Below are positions 48,219-57,229 of a stretch of DNA of 64,000 nt, piece by piece (position 1 is the first letter of the stretch; every line of letters starts with the position of its first letter). The position numbers were made by a program, and so were the translations under genes. The DNA lies in contig CAVYHX010000007.1 of assembly GCA_963768415.1 (NCBI GenBank), positions 4,105-68,104 of the forward strand. Direction: 5' to 3'. The notes below the pieces were generated by a model that searched no databases, was not told the origin of the DNA, and saw only the letters and a list, made by a program, of their open reading frames with translations. This stretch comes from CAVYHX01 sp963768415. GTDB lineage: Bacteria; Pseudomonadota; Gammaproteobacteria; UBA9214.

Positions 48219-48547
48219 TGTGATTTCCATCGGCAATTGTGTTCGGCCGGGATCCGTAATGATCGGTCACATACGAGCTGGTGGAGCGATCGATACGGAA
48301 CCTGCCGCTTTTGATTAATTACTATGCTAAAGGCCGGGACGGGGCGGATAAATTGTACTTAGGTACAGGAATGCCCGGTGGAAACGGGAGAAAGAAGGTC
48401 AATCAGTGCGGGAAGGGGGCATGCATAACGGAGCATGCGCAAGCGTTGGGTCTTGCTGCGGCCTGCTAAGGTTTTTCGAAATACAGCCGAATTACAGCAC
48501 TGATGGGCGGTATGTTTTTTATACAGGGCGAACAGGGATTTGCATTA

Positions 48548-49123
48548 ATGGCTATTGATTACGACACCCCGGAATATGCTGGCGATTTCATACTGGAGCC
48601 ACTGGGTACACCACGCAGTCAGCAGGTTGAAACCACGCTGCTGGTTGACCTGCGCAGGCATCCCCGGTTCGATACGCGCTTGCATGCAGAAATCTCTGTC
48701 GGTAACGGCAATCGGGCAAACGGTATCATCACCAATATTTCCCGCACCGGATTACGGCTCGAGGGTGGCCGGCACATGGTGGATGCCATCGTTCCGGGTC
48801 ACAACATGCGCAGCGAGCATAGTCCGGTAACACTGGAGCTGCAGTTTTCCCTGCCCGGCGGCAAGGAGCAGGCGCCGGCGCCGCCCCGGCAGCGGGCCTG
48901 CGAGGTTGTCGATGGTATTGAGGGGCTCGTGACAGTGGCCTGTGCCGTTGCGGGAGGGGAAAGCGGCGCACCGCTCCTTAGAAAAATCCAAGCAGGGCTT
49001 GAGCTTGTGGCGGTTCTTTCAAGTTCTTCAAGTCAGGGCCAGCAGCCAGTTGGCCTTGCGTCGGATGTGGCGCTGCGTTTGCCGCCGCTACAAAGCGCGG
49101 TGAATGCGGCCGAGGGGTCTTGA
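48548..49123 (+). CDS. PilZ-domain protein, 3' end probably chimeric
   Basis: The frame opens at ATG 48503, but ATG 48548 (MAIDYDTPEYAGDFILEP) looks like the better start. The PilZ signature for cyclic-di-GMP is present: RRHPRFDTRLHAEI, then NGIITNISRTGLRLEG (RxxxR...N/DxSxxG). The strand ends normally with VTLELQFSLPGGKEQAPA and ACEVV, up to about 48915. The remaining 70 codons (from DGIEGL onward) have no PilZ features and run into what looks like alphaproteobacterial sequence, so the stop at 49121 is probably not the gene's own end. Real C-terminal PilZ strands appear to be missing. Expected function: c-di-GMP-dependent motility or envelope control. Confidence 0.65.
   Translation: MAIDYDTPEYAGDFILEPLGTPRSQQVETTLLVDLRRHPRFDTRLHAEISVGNGNRANGIITNISRTGLRLEGGRHMVDAIVPGHNMRSEHSPVTLELQFSLPGGKEQAPAPPRQRACEVVDGIEGLVTVACAVAGGESGAPLLRKIQAGLELVAVLSSSSSQGQQPVGLASDVALRLPPLQSAVNAAEGS
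48900..49118. other. Inferred junction between gamma- and alphaproteobacterial sequence
   Basis: Left of about 48915 the sequence encodes a PilZ domain continuous with gammaproteobacterial context. Right of about 49119 every gene is of Rhodobacterales type. No transposase, integrase or repeat is visible at the join. An assembly chimera or an ancient recombination boundary both remain possible. Confidence 0.55.
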
Positions 49124-49150
49124 AGCCGCGATTTCCGGTGCCTACCTGAG
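49119..49150 (+). promoter_or_regulatory. Possible heat-shock sigma-32 promoter for hsp20
   Basis: CTTGAA at 49119-49124 and CCTACCTGAG from 49141 are spaced 16 bp apart, close to alphaproteobacterial RpoH promoters (CTTGAA, then CYTATnT). The start would give a 5' leader of about 90 nt before the hsp20 ATG. Inferred from gene type and the -35 match. Confidence 0.4.
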
Positions 49151-49245
49151 TTGAGCAGAGGCCGCAGTTGGCTCTGTTTTCATCACCAGCCTTGCCCGCA
49201 ACAGGGGAGGCGTAAAACTTGAAATCGCTCAAAGGAGGATCCCTC

Positions 49246-49713
49246 ATGCGAACTTTTGATCTTGCACCGCTTTACCGTGCAACCGTCGGTTTTGACCAGA
49301 TCGCCGACCTCATGGACCGCGCCCTGACAGACACGTCAACGGCCGCGTCCTACCCGCCCTACAACATCGAGAAAACATCCGACGATGGATGGCGTATTTC
49401 GATTGCCGTTGCTGGCTTCAGTGACGCCGATCTGAATGTCGAAATGCGTGAAAGCGCTTTGATCGTCACGGCCAAAAAGGCCACAGATGACGAAGATCGT
49501 ACGTATTTGCACCGCGGCATCGCCACCCGCGCATTTGAGCGCCGTTTTGCTTTGGCTGACCATGTCCGTGTGACAGGGGCAAGCCATTTGGACGGAATGC
49601 TCCATATCGATCTTACGCGTGAAGTCCCCGAAGCGCTTAAACCGCGCCGCATCGAAATCGCCAACGGTGATACGTTCGAGGCAAAGACCGTCGAGGCCAA
49701 AGACCTGAACTGA
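49246..49713 (+). CDS. Hsp20/IbpA-type small heat shock protein
   Basis: 156 residues starting MRTFDLAPLYRATVGFDQIA at ATG 49246, 9 bp after AAAGGAGG. The alpha-crystallin domain runs from YNIEKTSDDGWRISIAVAGF through LIVTAKKATDDEDRTYLHRG and the FERRFALADHVRV strand. MLHIDLTREVPEALKPRRIE completes it, with a short C-terminal tail ending in KDLN. Small heat shock proteins bind unfolding proteins to prevent aggregation. A sigma-32-like promoter precedes it and a terminator follows. The sequence style is Rhodobacterales. The frame is intact. Confidence 0.88.
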   Translation: MRTFDLAPLYRATVGFDQIADLMDRALTDTSTAASYPPYNIEKTSDDGWRISIAVAGFSDADLNVEMRESALIVTAKKATDDEDRTYLHRGIATRAFERRFALADHVRVTGASHLDGMLHIDLTREVPEALKPRRIEIANGDTFEAKTVEAKDLN

Positions 49714-49740
49714 CGGCACGCCCAATAAGCGAATAAAGGA

Positions 49741-49772
49741 GACCCCCGGTGCCAAGCATCGGGGGTTTTCGT
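49741..49772 (+). terminator. Rho-independent terminator after hsp20
   Basis: ACCCCCG (49742-49748) pairs with CGGGGGT (49760-49766), an 11-base loop, followed by TTTTCGTTT. It lies 28 bp after the hsp20 stop and before the convergent aldehyde dehydrogenase gene. Confidence 0.75.
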
Positions 49773-49824
49773 TTCCAGTGGCCCTGGAGACTTTCCCAAT
49801 TCAGCAGTCTATCTTTGGCGGCGT

Positions 49825-52164
49825 TTACTCGCCGTATGGGACCCAGATTGTCTTAACTTCGGTCGAGGCTGTCAAAAACGCTGATGCATCCGCGTTTGAC
49901 CAGTCGCGCCCTTTGCCGTTGTTGACCCAGGTGCGTTTTAGGTTTCCTGCGGCTTCGCGCTCGATAACGGCCGACAGATCGCTGCCGGAGAAAGACCAGA
50001 CGGCGTCGATATCCATGTGCCCGCCGACCTGTGGCGCCAATTCGGTGTGGTTACCGGTCAGGATATTGACCACTCCGCCGGGCACGTCCGATGTCTCAAG
50101 CACCTGATAGAAATCGGTCGCCGCCAAGCGGGAACGGCTCGGTGGCCATGCACCGTGATCCGGTTGCCCATCGCCATCGCCGGGGCCATGACCGAAATCA
50201 GGCCAAGAAGTGGCGCATCGTCAGAGGCGAATGCGGCGATCTTGCCCACGGGTTCGTTCATCGCAAGAGCTATCCCGCGCAGTGGCACATCCTTGGCGGC
50301 ACCATCGTATTTGTCGGCCCAGGCGGCCCAGGTGAACAGCCGGTCGATGCGACGCGTCAACCTCGGCCTTTCCACTACGTTTGCCTGTCATGTCGTTGAT
50401 CCGGCTTGCGAATTCATCGCCACGCGCAGACAGGTTTTCGCCCAGATAATAGAGGATTTGCGCGCGCAAATGACCGGTTGTTTTGCTCCAGCCCTTCGCG
50501 GCGTTCATCGCCTCGACGGCGTTGCGCAGGTCCTTGCGGTTTGCCAGACTTGCGTGCCCAAGAAGTTTGCCCTTCGGAGACCAAACAGCGCGCGAATACC
50601 CCCCATCGGGGCGCGCCTGCTTTCCACCGATGTACAGCTTTGCCGTGCGGTCCAAATCGGCCACATCGGCTTTTGTCGGAGCGGCAATCGAAGCGATCTT
50701 CGACAGTTTAGGTGCGGCATCTTTCGCCTTGGTATAGGCCTGAAGCCCTTCCCAGCCGCCTTCACGCCCAAAGCCGCTTTCGCGCACGCCACCAAACCCG
50801 GCAGCTGCGTCAAACAGGTTTGTCGCGTTGACCCAGACAACACCGGCGGCCAGTTTCGGCGCAATATCAAGCGCCAGATTGACGTTCTCGGTCCAGACCG
50901 TGGCGGCCAGCCCGTAGCGCGTGTTGTTCGCCAACTCGACCGCTTCAGATGGTGTTCGGAAGGTCGTGGCGACAAGCACGGGGCCAAAGATTTCCTCCTG
51001 CATCAACTTATCCGCCGTCGACAAACCGGTGATCAGGGTCGGCGGGTAATAGCAGCCCGTGTCCGGTAAGGGCGTCGCGGCGTGGTAGATGTCGCCGGCG
51101 CTTGACGTCACAAGGGCCGTGATCGCGTCAAGCTGGACCGGATCAACGATAGCGCCGACATCAATGCACTTGTCAAGCGGATCACCAATGCGCAGCTTGT
51201 CCATGCGGGCCTTCAGCGTCGTGTAAAAAGCCTCCGCAATGCCTTCTTGCACCAACAGCCGCGAGCCTGCGCAACAGACCTGTCCCTGATTGAACCAGAT
51301 GGCGTCGACAAGGCCTTCGATGGCACTGTCGATATCGGCGTCATCAAAGACAATATAGGGCGACTTTCCACCAAGCTCTAAGGTAAGCTTCTTCGCAGAA
51401 CCCGCTGTTTGCGCGCGTATTTTCCGACCAACAGACGTTGATCCGGTAAAGGCGATCTTGTCGATATCGGGATGGGTCACGATGGCTTCGCCCGTACTTC
51501 CGTCCCCTGTCACGATGTTCAACACACCCGGCGGAACACCGGCTTCGCGCGCCAGATCGGCGAAAAGCAAGGCGGTCAGAGACGTATATTCCGCAGGCTT
51601 CAGCACCACCGTATTGCCCATCGCAAGGGCCGGCGCGATTTTCCAGGCAAGCATCAAAAGCGGGAAGTTCCACGGGATAATCTGCCCGCACACGCCAAGC
51701 GCTTCACGCCCCGGCAGTTCGTCGTCCATCAGCTGCGCCATACCAGCGTGATAATAGAAATGGCGGGCGACCAAGGGGATGTCGATGTCGCGGCTTTCGC
51801 GGATCGGCTTGCCATTGTCGAGCGTTTCAAGCGTTGCAAACAGACGCGATTGTTTCTGGACAAGACGTGCCAGTGCATAAAGCACTCTTGCGCGCGCTTT
51901 GGCATCTTTCGCCCAGGCTTTTTGCGCTTTGCGCGCCGCGTCGACGGCCTTGTCCACGTCTTTCGCGCTTGCTTGGCTGACCTTCGCAAGTGTTTCGCCA
52001 TTTGCAGGGTTCTTCGAGGCAAAAGACCGCGCGGGTTTGGTCCATTGGCCATTGATATACTGTCCGAACGTTCGCTTGTGGCGGTCCAGCCATGCCATCG
52101 CTTCCGAAGCGTCCTCGGGCGCGGGGCCGTAGTCCATCGTTTCGAAGATTTCGCGGACGTTCAT
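49825..52164 (-). CDS. Double-domain aldehyde dehydrogenase, frameshifted in second domain
   Basis: The span of 780 codons fits the usual length of this roseobacter protein. The first ALDH domain is complete: PWNFPLLMLAWKIAPALAMG, FTGSTSVGRKI, LTLELGGKSPYIVFD (catalytic-base Glu) and WFNQGQVCCAGSRLLVQEGI (nucleophile Cys). The second domain, after RKDLRNAVEAMNAAKGWSKT, has an ALDH NAD-binding core (LISVMAPAMAMGNRI, LETSDVPGGVVNILTGN) but lacks the Cys region, so it is catalytically dead. Shifts near 50340 and 50120 affect only that half. It overlaps the DUF1272 gene by 4 bp and lies downstream of deoC. It probably oxidises acetaldehyde released by DeoC to acetate. Confidence 0.82.
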
Positions 52165-52403
52165 GCGCTACATCCTTCAGGTTTAAAAACGCGTTTTGTG
52201 GAGGCCGGAAAGCGGGCCAGTTTGTCCGTCGGTCGGATCGGCCGTGGCACGAAGTTGCCTCCGCAATTCGGGCAAACGCCTTTCAGTGGACCTGCGACGC
52301 AGTCACTACAAAAGGTGCATTCGAACGTGCAGATCATCGCGTCCGGGCTTTCGGGGGGCAGGTTGCGATCGCAACACTCACAGCTTGGGCGAAGGTCTAA
52401 CAT
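52161..52403 (-). CDS. DUF1272 cysteine-rich small protein
   Basis: 80 residues with the DUF1272 pattern: LRPSCECCDRNLPPESPDAM, then ICTFECTFCSDCV and GVCPNCGGNFVPRPIRPTDK. The Cys pairs (CECC, CTFC..C and CPNC) suggest a small zinc-binding domain. Function is unknown. It sits between deoC (6-bp gap) and the aldehyde dehydrogenase (4-bp overlap), so all three form one translationally linked operon. Intact. Confidence 0.82.
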   Translation of the reverse strand: MLDLRPSCECCDRNLPPESPDAMICTFECTFCSDCVAGPLKGVCPNCGGNFVPRPIRPTDKLARFPASTKRVFKPEGCSA

Positions 52404-52408
52404 TGCGC

Positions 52409-53411
52409 TTATCCTATCGGGTGTCGGTGGCTGGCCGAATACCGGCCGGTCACGTGATGTTCGAGTTGGCGTTCGATGTCGCCAAGAAGGCTTGACGCAC
52501 CAAAGCGGAACAGATCGGGGCGCAGCCAGCGATCGCCCAGCTCGTCCTTGATCAGCGTCAGATACGTCACCGCGTCCTTGGCCTTGGAGATGCCGCCCGC
52601 AGGCTTGTAGCCCACGCGAAATCCCGTCGCTTCGTGATAGGCGCGAATGGCGCGGATCATCACAAGGCTGACGGGCAGGGTGGCGTTGACGCTTTCTTTG
52701 CCGGTCGAGGTCTTGATGAAATCAGCCCCTGCCATCATGCAGACCCAGCTGGCACGCGCGACGTTTCTAAGCGTGCCCAAGTTCGCCGGTTGCAAGAATT
52801 GCTTTTACGTGCGCATCTCCGCAAGCCGCGCGGAAGGCTTTCATTTCATCGTAAAGGGCCTGCCAGTTTTGCGTCAGAACGTGGCGGCGCGAGATCACGA
52901 TGTCGATTTCCCTGGCTCCGGCCTTTACGCTTTCCTCGATCTCGGCCAAGCGTAGGTGGAACGGTGAGAGACCGGCCGGAAAACCGGTTGAGACGGCCGC
53001 AACGGGTATGCCAGTGCCTTGCAATGCGCAAACGGCTGTCGGGACCATCTCGTGGTAAACGCAGACCGCTCCTGTGGTGATTGCATCCATGCCAAGTGCG
53101 TCCAACAGGTCTTGTCGCACAGGGTTTGCGGCCTTGGCGCAAAGGCGTCTGACACGACCTTCGGTGTCGTCGCCCGAAAGCGTCGTGAGATCGATCAGGG
53201 TGATGGCACGCAACATCCAGGCCGCCTGGTAGTCTTTCTTAACAGAGCGACGCCCGGGCAGGGTGGCAGCACGACGCTCGATTGCCGAGGTATTGGCTTG
53301 AAGCGATGCAATGCGGTCAAGATCAAGCGCCGTGCCGGGATTGCGCGGCTCGTGGACCTGCGGAAGATGCGCAAGCGATGTGTCGGTGGCAGAGGCGGTT
53401 CGTGCAGTCAT
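52409..53411 (-). CDS. deoC: Deoxyribose-phosphate aldolase, frameshifted
   Basis: About 334 residues from ATG 53411 (MTARTASATDTSLAHLPQVH); an earlier in-frame ATG at 53480 is less likely. DeoC features are AWMLRAITLIDLTTLSGDD, AGAREIDIVISRRHVLTQNW (Asp-containing loop) and AHVKAILATGELG. After a shift near 52780, GADFIKTSTGKESVNATLP supplies the Schiff-base Lys, and FRVGYKPAGGISKAKDAV the second active-site Lys. The enzyme cleaves 2-deoxyribose-5-phosphate to glyceraldehyde-3-phosphate and acetaldehyde. It is the first gene of the deoC-DUF1272-ALDH operon. Confidence 0.85.
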
Positions 53412-53523
53412 AGCGGCAGCCTGGCGTTTAAGGTCTTGAAAAGCGTCGCATGACACGAGCGATAAATCAAGATTGACCATTTGGTCAAATTTTTAGTGAA
53501 ATGCGAAGTCTGCACCCGCGGAA

Positions 53524-53580
53524 GGGGGCTCTGCCCCCCGCGCGAAATGCGCGTCCCCCGAGGTATTTTTGAAAGAATGA
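53524..53580. repeat. Rhodobacterales-type GC-rich intergenic hairpin element
   Basis: GGGGGCTCTGCCCCC forms a 6-bp stem, followed by CGCGAAATGCGCG and CCCCCGAGGTATTTTTGAAA. The run CCCCGAGGTATTTTT is a frequent intergenic signature of Rhodobacterales chromosomes, from memory. It lies between the OsmC-fusion stop and the deoC promoter. Confidence 0.55.
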
Positions 53581-53592
53581 AGCAGTCTTGCT

Positions 53593-54816
53593 TCAGGCTT
53601 CAGTCAACACGGTTTCTACCGAGGCTCCGCGTTCCAGAGTGCGGTGAACCGGACATTTGTCGGCGATCTCCAACAAACGTTGGCGCTGGTCGCTGTCTAA
53701 CTTGCCCTCAAGCCGGATCACGCGGCGGAAGTCCGTCGATCTTGGTGTCTTCGCCCGTGCCCGCGTCTTGTCCGTGGACTTTGTCATGGGTGATATCGAC
53801 CGACACATGCGTCAGTGGCCATCCTTTGCGGCGGGCATACATCCGAATTGTCATCGAGGTGCAGGCACCAAGGCCCGCCGCCAAAAATCCGTACGGTGTC
53901 ATGCCTTTGTTGGTGCCGCCGTAGGCTTCGGGTTCATCTGCCAGTGTGTGGTGTTTTGGACCTGCATTTACGTCCTGCAGAAAGCCCGTTTCGTCGGCCT
54001 CGGCGACCCGTACAATGCCTTCGGGCGCGCCGGGAGGCGGGGCAGGCTGCTTCAGATCGAGGTACCGCGCGCTCCATGCGGCGATCACTTCGGCGGCGTA
54101 TTCGGCATCGGCTGCGCGCGTCACAAGGTGATCTGCGTCGTCCAGTGTGACGAAGCTTTTGGGGTGACGCGCGGCCATGAAGATGTTTGTGGCGTTCTCG
54201 ATCGCCGACGGTTTCGTCGCGCGGCGCGTGCATGACCAACAAGTGCCTTGCCGAGTTTTTCGATCGACGGCGTGAGGGCCGCGCCTGCGACATCGTCGAT
54301 GAAGTCTTTGCCAATGGTGAAGGGGCGGCCCGCCAGACGAAACCTGGGCTTTGCCTTCCGCTGTGATCGTATCAAGCGCGTCGCCGAAATTATGGGTAAC
54401 GTGGCCGGGATCGAAACGGGGCGCCGATGGTCGTGACAGCTTTGATCGACGGAATGTCGGCGGCGGCTTTCAGTACGGCCGCACCGCCAAGCGAGTGACC
54501 GATCAGCAGCGTCGGGGCCATGCCGCGTTCGGCCAGGGCCTCGGCTGCGCGCACCAGATCTTGGGCGTTGGATGTGAATGTCGTGTTGGCAAATTCGCCT
54601 TCGGAGTGTCCAAGTCCGGTGAAGTCAAACCGCAGAACGGCGATCCCCATCGAGGCCAACCGCGATGAGATACGTCGCGCCGCAGTGATGTCCTTGCCGC
54701 AGGTAAAGCAATGCGCAAACAGCGCCGTCGCAAGATGCGGGCCATCCGGCAGATCCAGCCGCGCGGCCAAGCGCGTCGCCTGCGTGGCCCTCGAATGTGA
54801 AGCGTTCCATGCTCAT
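53593..54816 (-). CDS. Alpha/beta-hydrolase and OsmC fusion protein, frameshifted
   Basis: 408 codons by span, the usual length of this bifunctional family. The N-terminus is MSMERFTFEGHAG from ATG 54816, then a hydrolase domain with ARLDLPDGPHLATALFAHCF, VLRFDFTGLGHSEGEF and LLIGHSLGGAAVLK (nucleophile elbow GHSLGG). The OsmC domain has GYGGTNKGMTPYGF-like sequence (EAYGGTNKGMTPYGFLAAGL), GACTSMTIRMYARRKG and ADKCPVHRTLERGA, with a Cys pair for peroxide reduction. Shifts occur near 54780, 54390, 54200 and 53720. It probably acts in oxidative stress, reducing organic hydroperoxides, with an unknown hydrolase substrate. Confidence 0.78.
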
Positions 54817-55124
54817 CGGACAGTCTCCGTTCGTGTCAGGGCTGCGAAACTGTGCGTCTATGCCCCCCAAATCAAGGCCTGTGACAGGGCTGTCACGGCA
54901 CCGTGACGCGTGTGTCAAAGGACTGGTTCAGGCCTTGCCGAACACCCCGTTGTGTTCGATCACAGTTCACTACAGTGAGACGAACTGCGTGAGATGGGCC
55001 TTTCCCCTTTGCCATCAAGCGCCTACCAAGAGGTATCGCGCGACAATGCAAAGCGCGAGACGTTGAGCGCCCGCCGGGCAGGGCGCAAAGCGGTACAGTG
55101 TGTGTCCGGGGTGGACCGTGTTGG
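54817..55124. other. Intergenic region between the OsmC-fusion and ClC genes
   Basis: Divergent promoters for the flanking genes are expected. No gene recognised. Confidence 0.3.
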
Positions 55125-56815
55125 ATGGACGCCCCTCCGAAGTCGATCATCGCCAAGCAACTGCAAGCCATTGTAAGCGCTTGCACGTCAGGCTGGCACG
55201 TCCTGCGCACGCGTGGCCCAAGCGGCATTCAGTTTTGGTTCATTGCGTTGCTGATCGGCATTGCGGCAGGCTTTGCGGCCGTCGTGTTTCGCACCGGCAT
55301 CACTTTTTTGCAGCAAACGCTATATGGCACGGACGACGTTCGCCTTATCCATTCCTTCGCAGAAACCTTGCCGTGGTATGTGATCCTGGCAATTCCGATT
55401 TTGGGAGGCCTCGACGGTTGGCCTGATCCTCAACCGCTTCACATTTGACGGAAAAGTGCGTTCGGTGGCAGAAGTGATCGAAGGAGCTGCGACTAAGGAT
55501 GGCGGGTTGAGACGAAAGAGGGTCTCGCCTCGGCGGCGGCATCCTTGATCACATTGGGGACAGGCGGGTCGACGGGGCGCGAGGGTCCGGTCGTGCATTT
55601 GGCGGCGGTGATTTCGACCTGGGTGTCGAACAGGTTGGCCGCCGATGGGATTACTGGGCGCGATCTTCTGGGCTGCGCGGTTGCGGCCGCCGTGTCCGCC
55701 TCGTTCAATGCGCCCATCGCTGGAGCGCTTTTCGCGCTTGAAGTCGTCTTGCGCCACTTCGCGGTCCACGCATTCGCACCGATCGTGATTGCGTCGGTGG
55801 CGGGCACAGTGATCAACCGCTTGGCCTTCGGAGACATCACTGAATTCTCGCTGGGCGAAGCAAGCGTTCTGGCCTTTTATGTCGAACTTCCGGCCTTCCT
55901 GATCCTTGGGCTTTTGTCGGGCGGCGTTGCGGTTCTGATGATGCGCGCAATCTTCTGGGCCGATGACTTTGGCAGCTATTTTCAACGCCGGGTCGGACTG
56001 CCGCGCGTTTTGCGCCCGGCCGTCGCTGGGGCGCTTCTTGGGTGGCTTGGCGATCTTTTACCCGCATATCATTGGGGTTGGATACGAGACAACTTCAGCG
56101 GCTTTAACCGGCTCATTGATGCTGCACGAAGTGGTCGTTTTCTGTGTGCTGAAGGTTGTTGCCGTCGCCATCACCATGGCCGGCCGCATGGGCGGAGGCG
56201 TGTTTTCACCCTCGCTCATGGTTGGGGCTTTGCTTGGGTTGGCGTTTGGACTTGTGGCGACGGCCATTGCGCCGAACATTTCCGGTTCGGAAACGCTCTA
56301 CGCGCTGGCGGGCATGGGCGCGGTTGCGGCAGCCGTTTTGGGCGCGCCCATTTCAACGACGCTTATTGTGTTCGAGCTGACGGGAGACTGGCAAACGGGT
56401 CTGGCGGTGATGGTGGCGGTTTCGATGTCGACGGCTTTGGCGTCACGCCTTGTGGACCGTTCATTCTTCTTATCGCAACTGGAGCGACGCAATATTCACC
56501 TTGCCGCCGGGCCGCAGGCCTATCTTCTGTCTATGTTCCGGGTGGCCAACGTTATGCGCACGCCTGACAACCCCCGCGCGGCCCCGGACGAAATGCTTTG
56601 GGAGGCCATCGAAGGCGGTCACACAATTGATCGCAACGAGACGCTTGGAAACAGCGATGCCGATCTTCGAGGCGACCAATCGTCAGTTCTTAGCGGTTGT
56701 GACGCTTGGCGAGGAAGGCGAGGCCCCGCAGATCGACGGGGCCCTTTTCCAGGTCGACGCTCTACGGGCCTATAACCGCGCGCTGGCCGCAACCGCCGCC
56801 GAAGAACACAGCTAA
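55125..56815 (+). CDS. ClC family chloride channel or antiporter, frameshifted
   Basis: About 563 residues from ATG 55125 (MDAPPKSIIAKQLQAIVSAC). The first membrane helix is IQFWFIALLIGIAAGFAAVV. Shifts near 55415 and 55520 precede LITLGTGGSTGREGPVVHLA, which holds the GREGP filter motif with its gating Glu. AVAAAVSASFNAPIAGALFA is the next conserved helix. A shift near 56070 leads to VVAVAITMAGRMGGGVFSP (a GxFxP filter motif) and ALAGMGAVAAAVLGAPISTT. A C-terminal CBS-like region ends at the TAA of 56813-56815 after another shift near 56650. The transport type cannot be told by eye. Monocistronic. Confidence 0.8.
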
Positions 56816-56822
56816 ATCTGCG

Positions 56823-57168
56823 TCAGACCTGTTCGACGGCGATCAGATCGCCGCCATAAAAAGCCAGATGACCCTCAATGTCCGAAACGCTGTCCTTCGG
56901 GGTCTCATAGCTCCAGGCGGCATCGCGAATGGTCGTGCTTTTGGTTACGATGGAATAGTAGCTGGCGTCGCCCTTGTGTGGGCAATGCGATGCTCGTTCG
57001 GAGGCATCGAGGAACGCCATCGCAATGTCATCGCGCGGAAAATAGATCACCGGTTCGCTGGAACCCTCTGTCAGTTCAAGCGCGTTGTGGCTTTCTGCTA
57101 AGAACGGCTCCGCCCGCACGAACAACCCAAGTGCCATCCGCTTTACGAATGTTAATATGGTCGGCCAT
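56823..57168 (-). CDS. DUF427 domain protein, frameshifted near start
   Basis: About 115 residues from ATG 57168. The start, MADHINIRKADGTWVVRA, is in one frame; a shift near 57110 leads to EPFLAESHNALELTEGS, VIYFPRDDIAMAFLDASERA, SHCPHKGDASYYSIV and AAWSYETPKDSVSDIEGHLA. The pattern YFPRxD...CPxKGxAxYY is the DUF427 signature. The small beta-rich domain is of unknown function. It lies convergent to the ClC gene and next to aminopeptidase P on the same strand, with a 61-bp gap. Confidence 0.78.
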
Positions 57169-57229
57169 GTGTGGGCTCCTTTGTGGTGCCGCCGCGCAGT
57201 TGCGAGACGCTTATGCCTGTTTCAGGTCA

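Noticed and set aside
48978..49247. 89-codon minus frame near the junction
   Set aside because: No recognised motif; Pro- and Gln-rich composition and overlap with the hsp20 promoter suggest chance.
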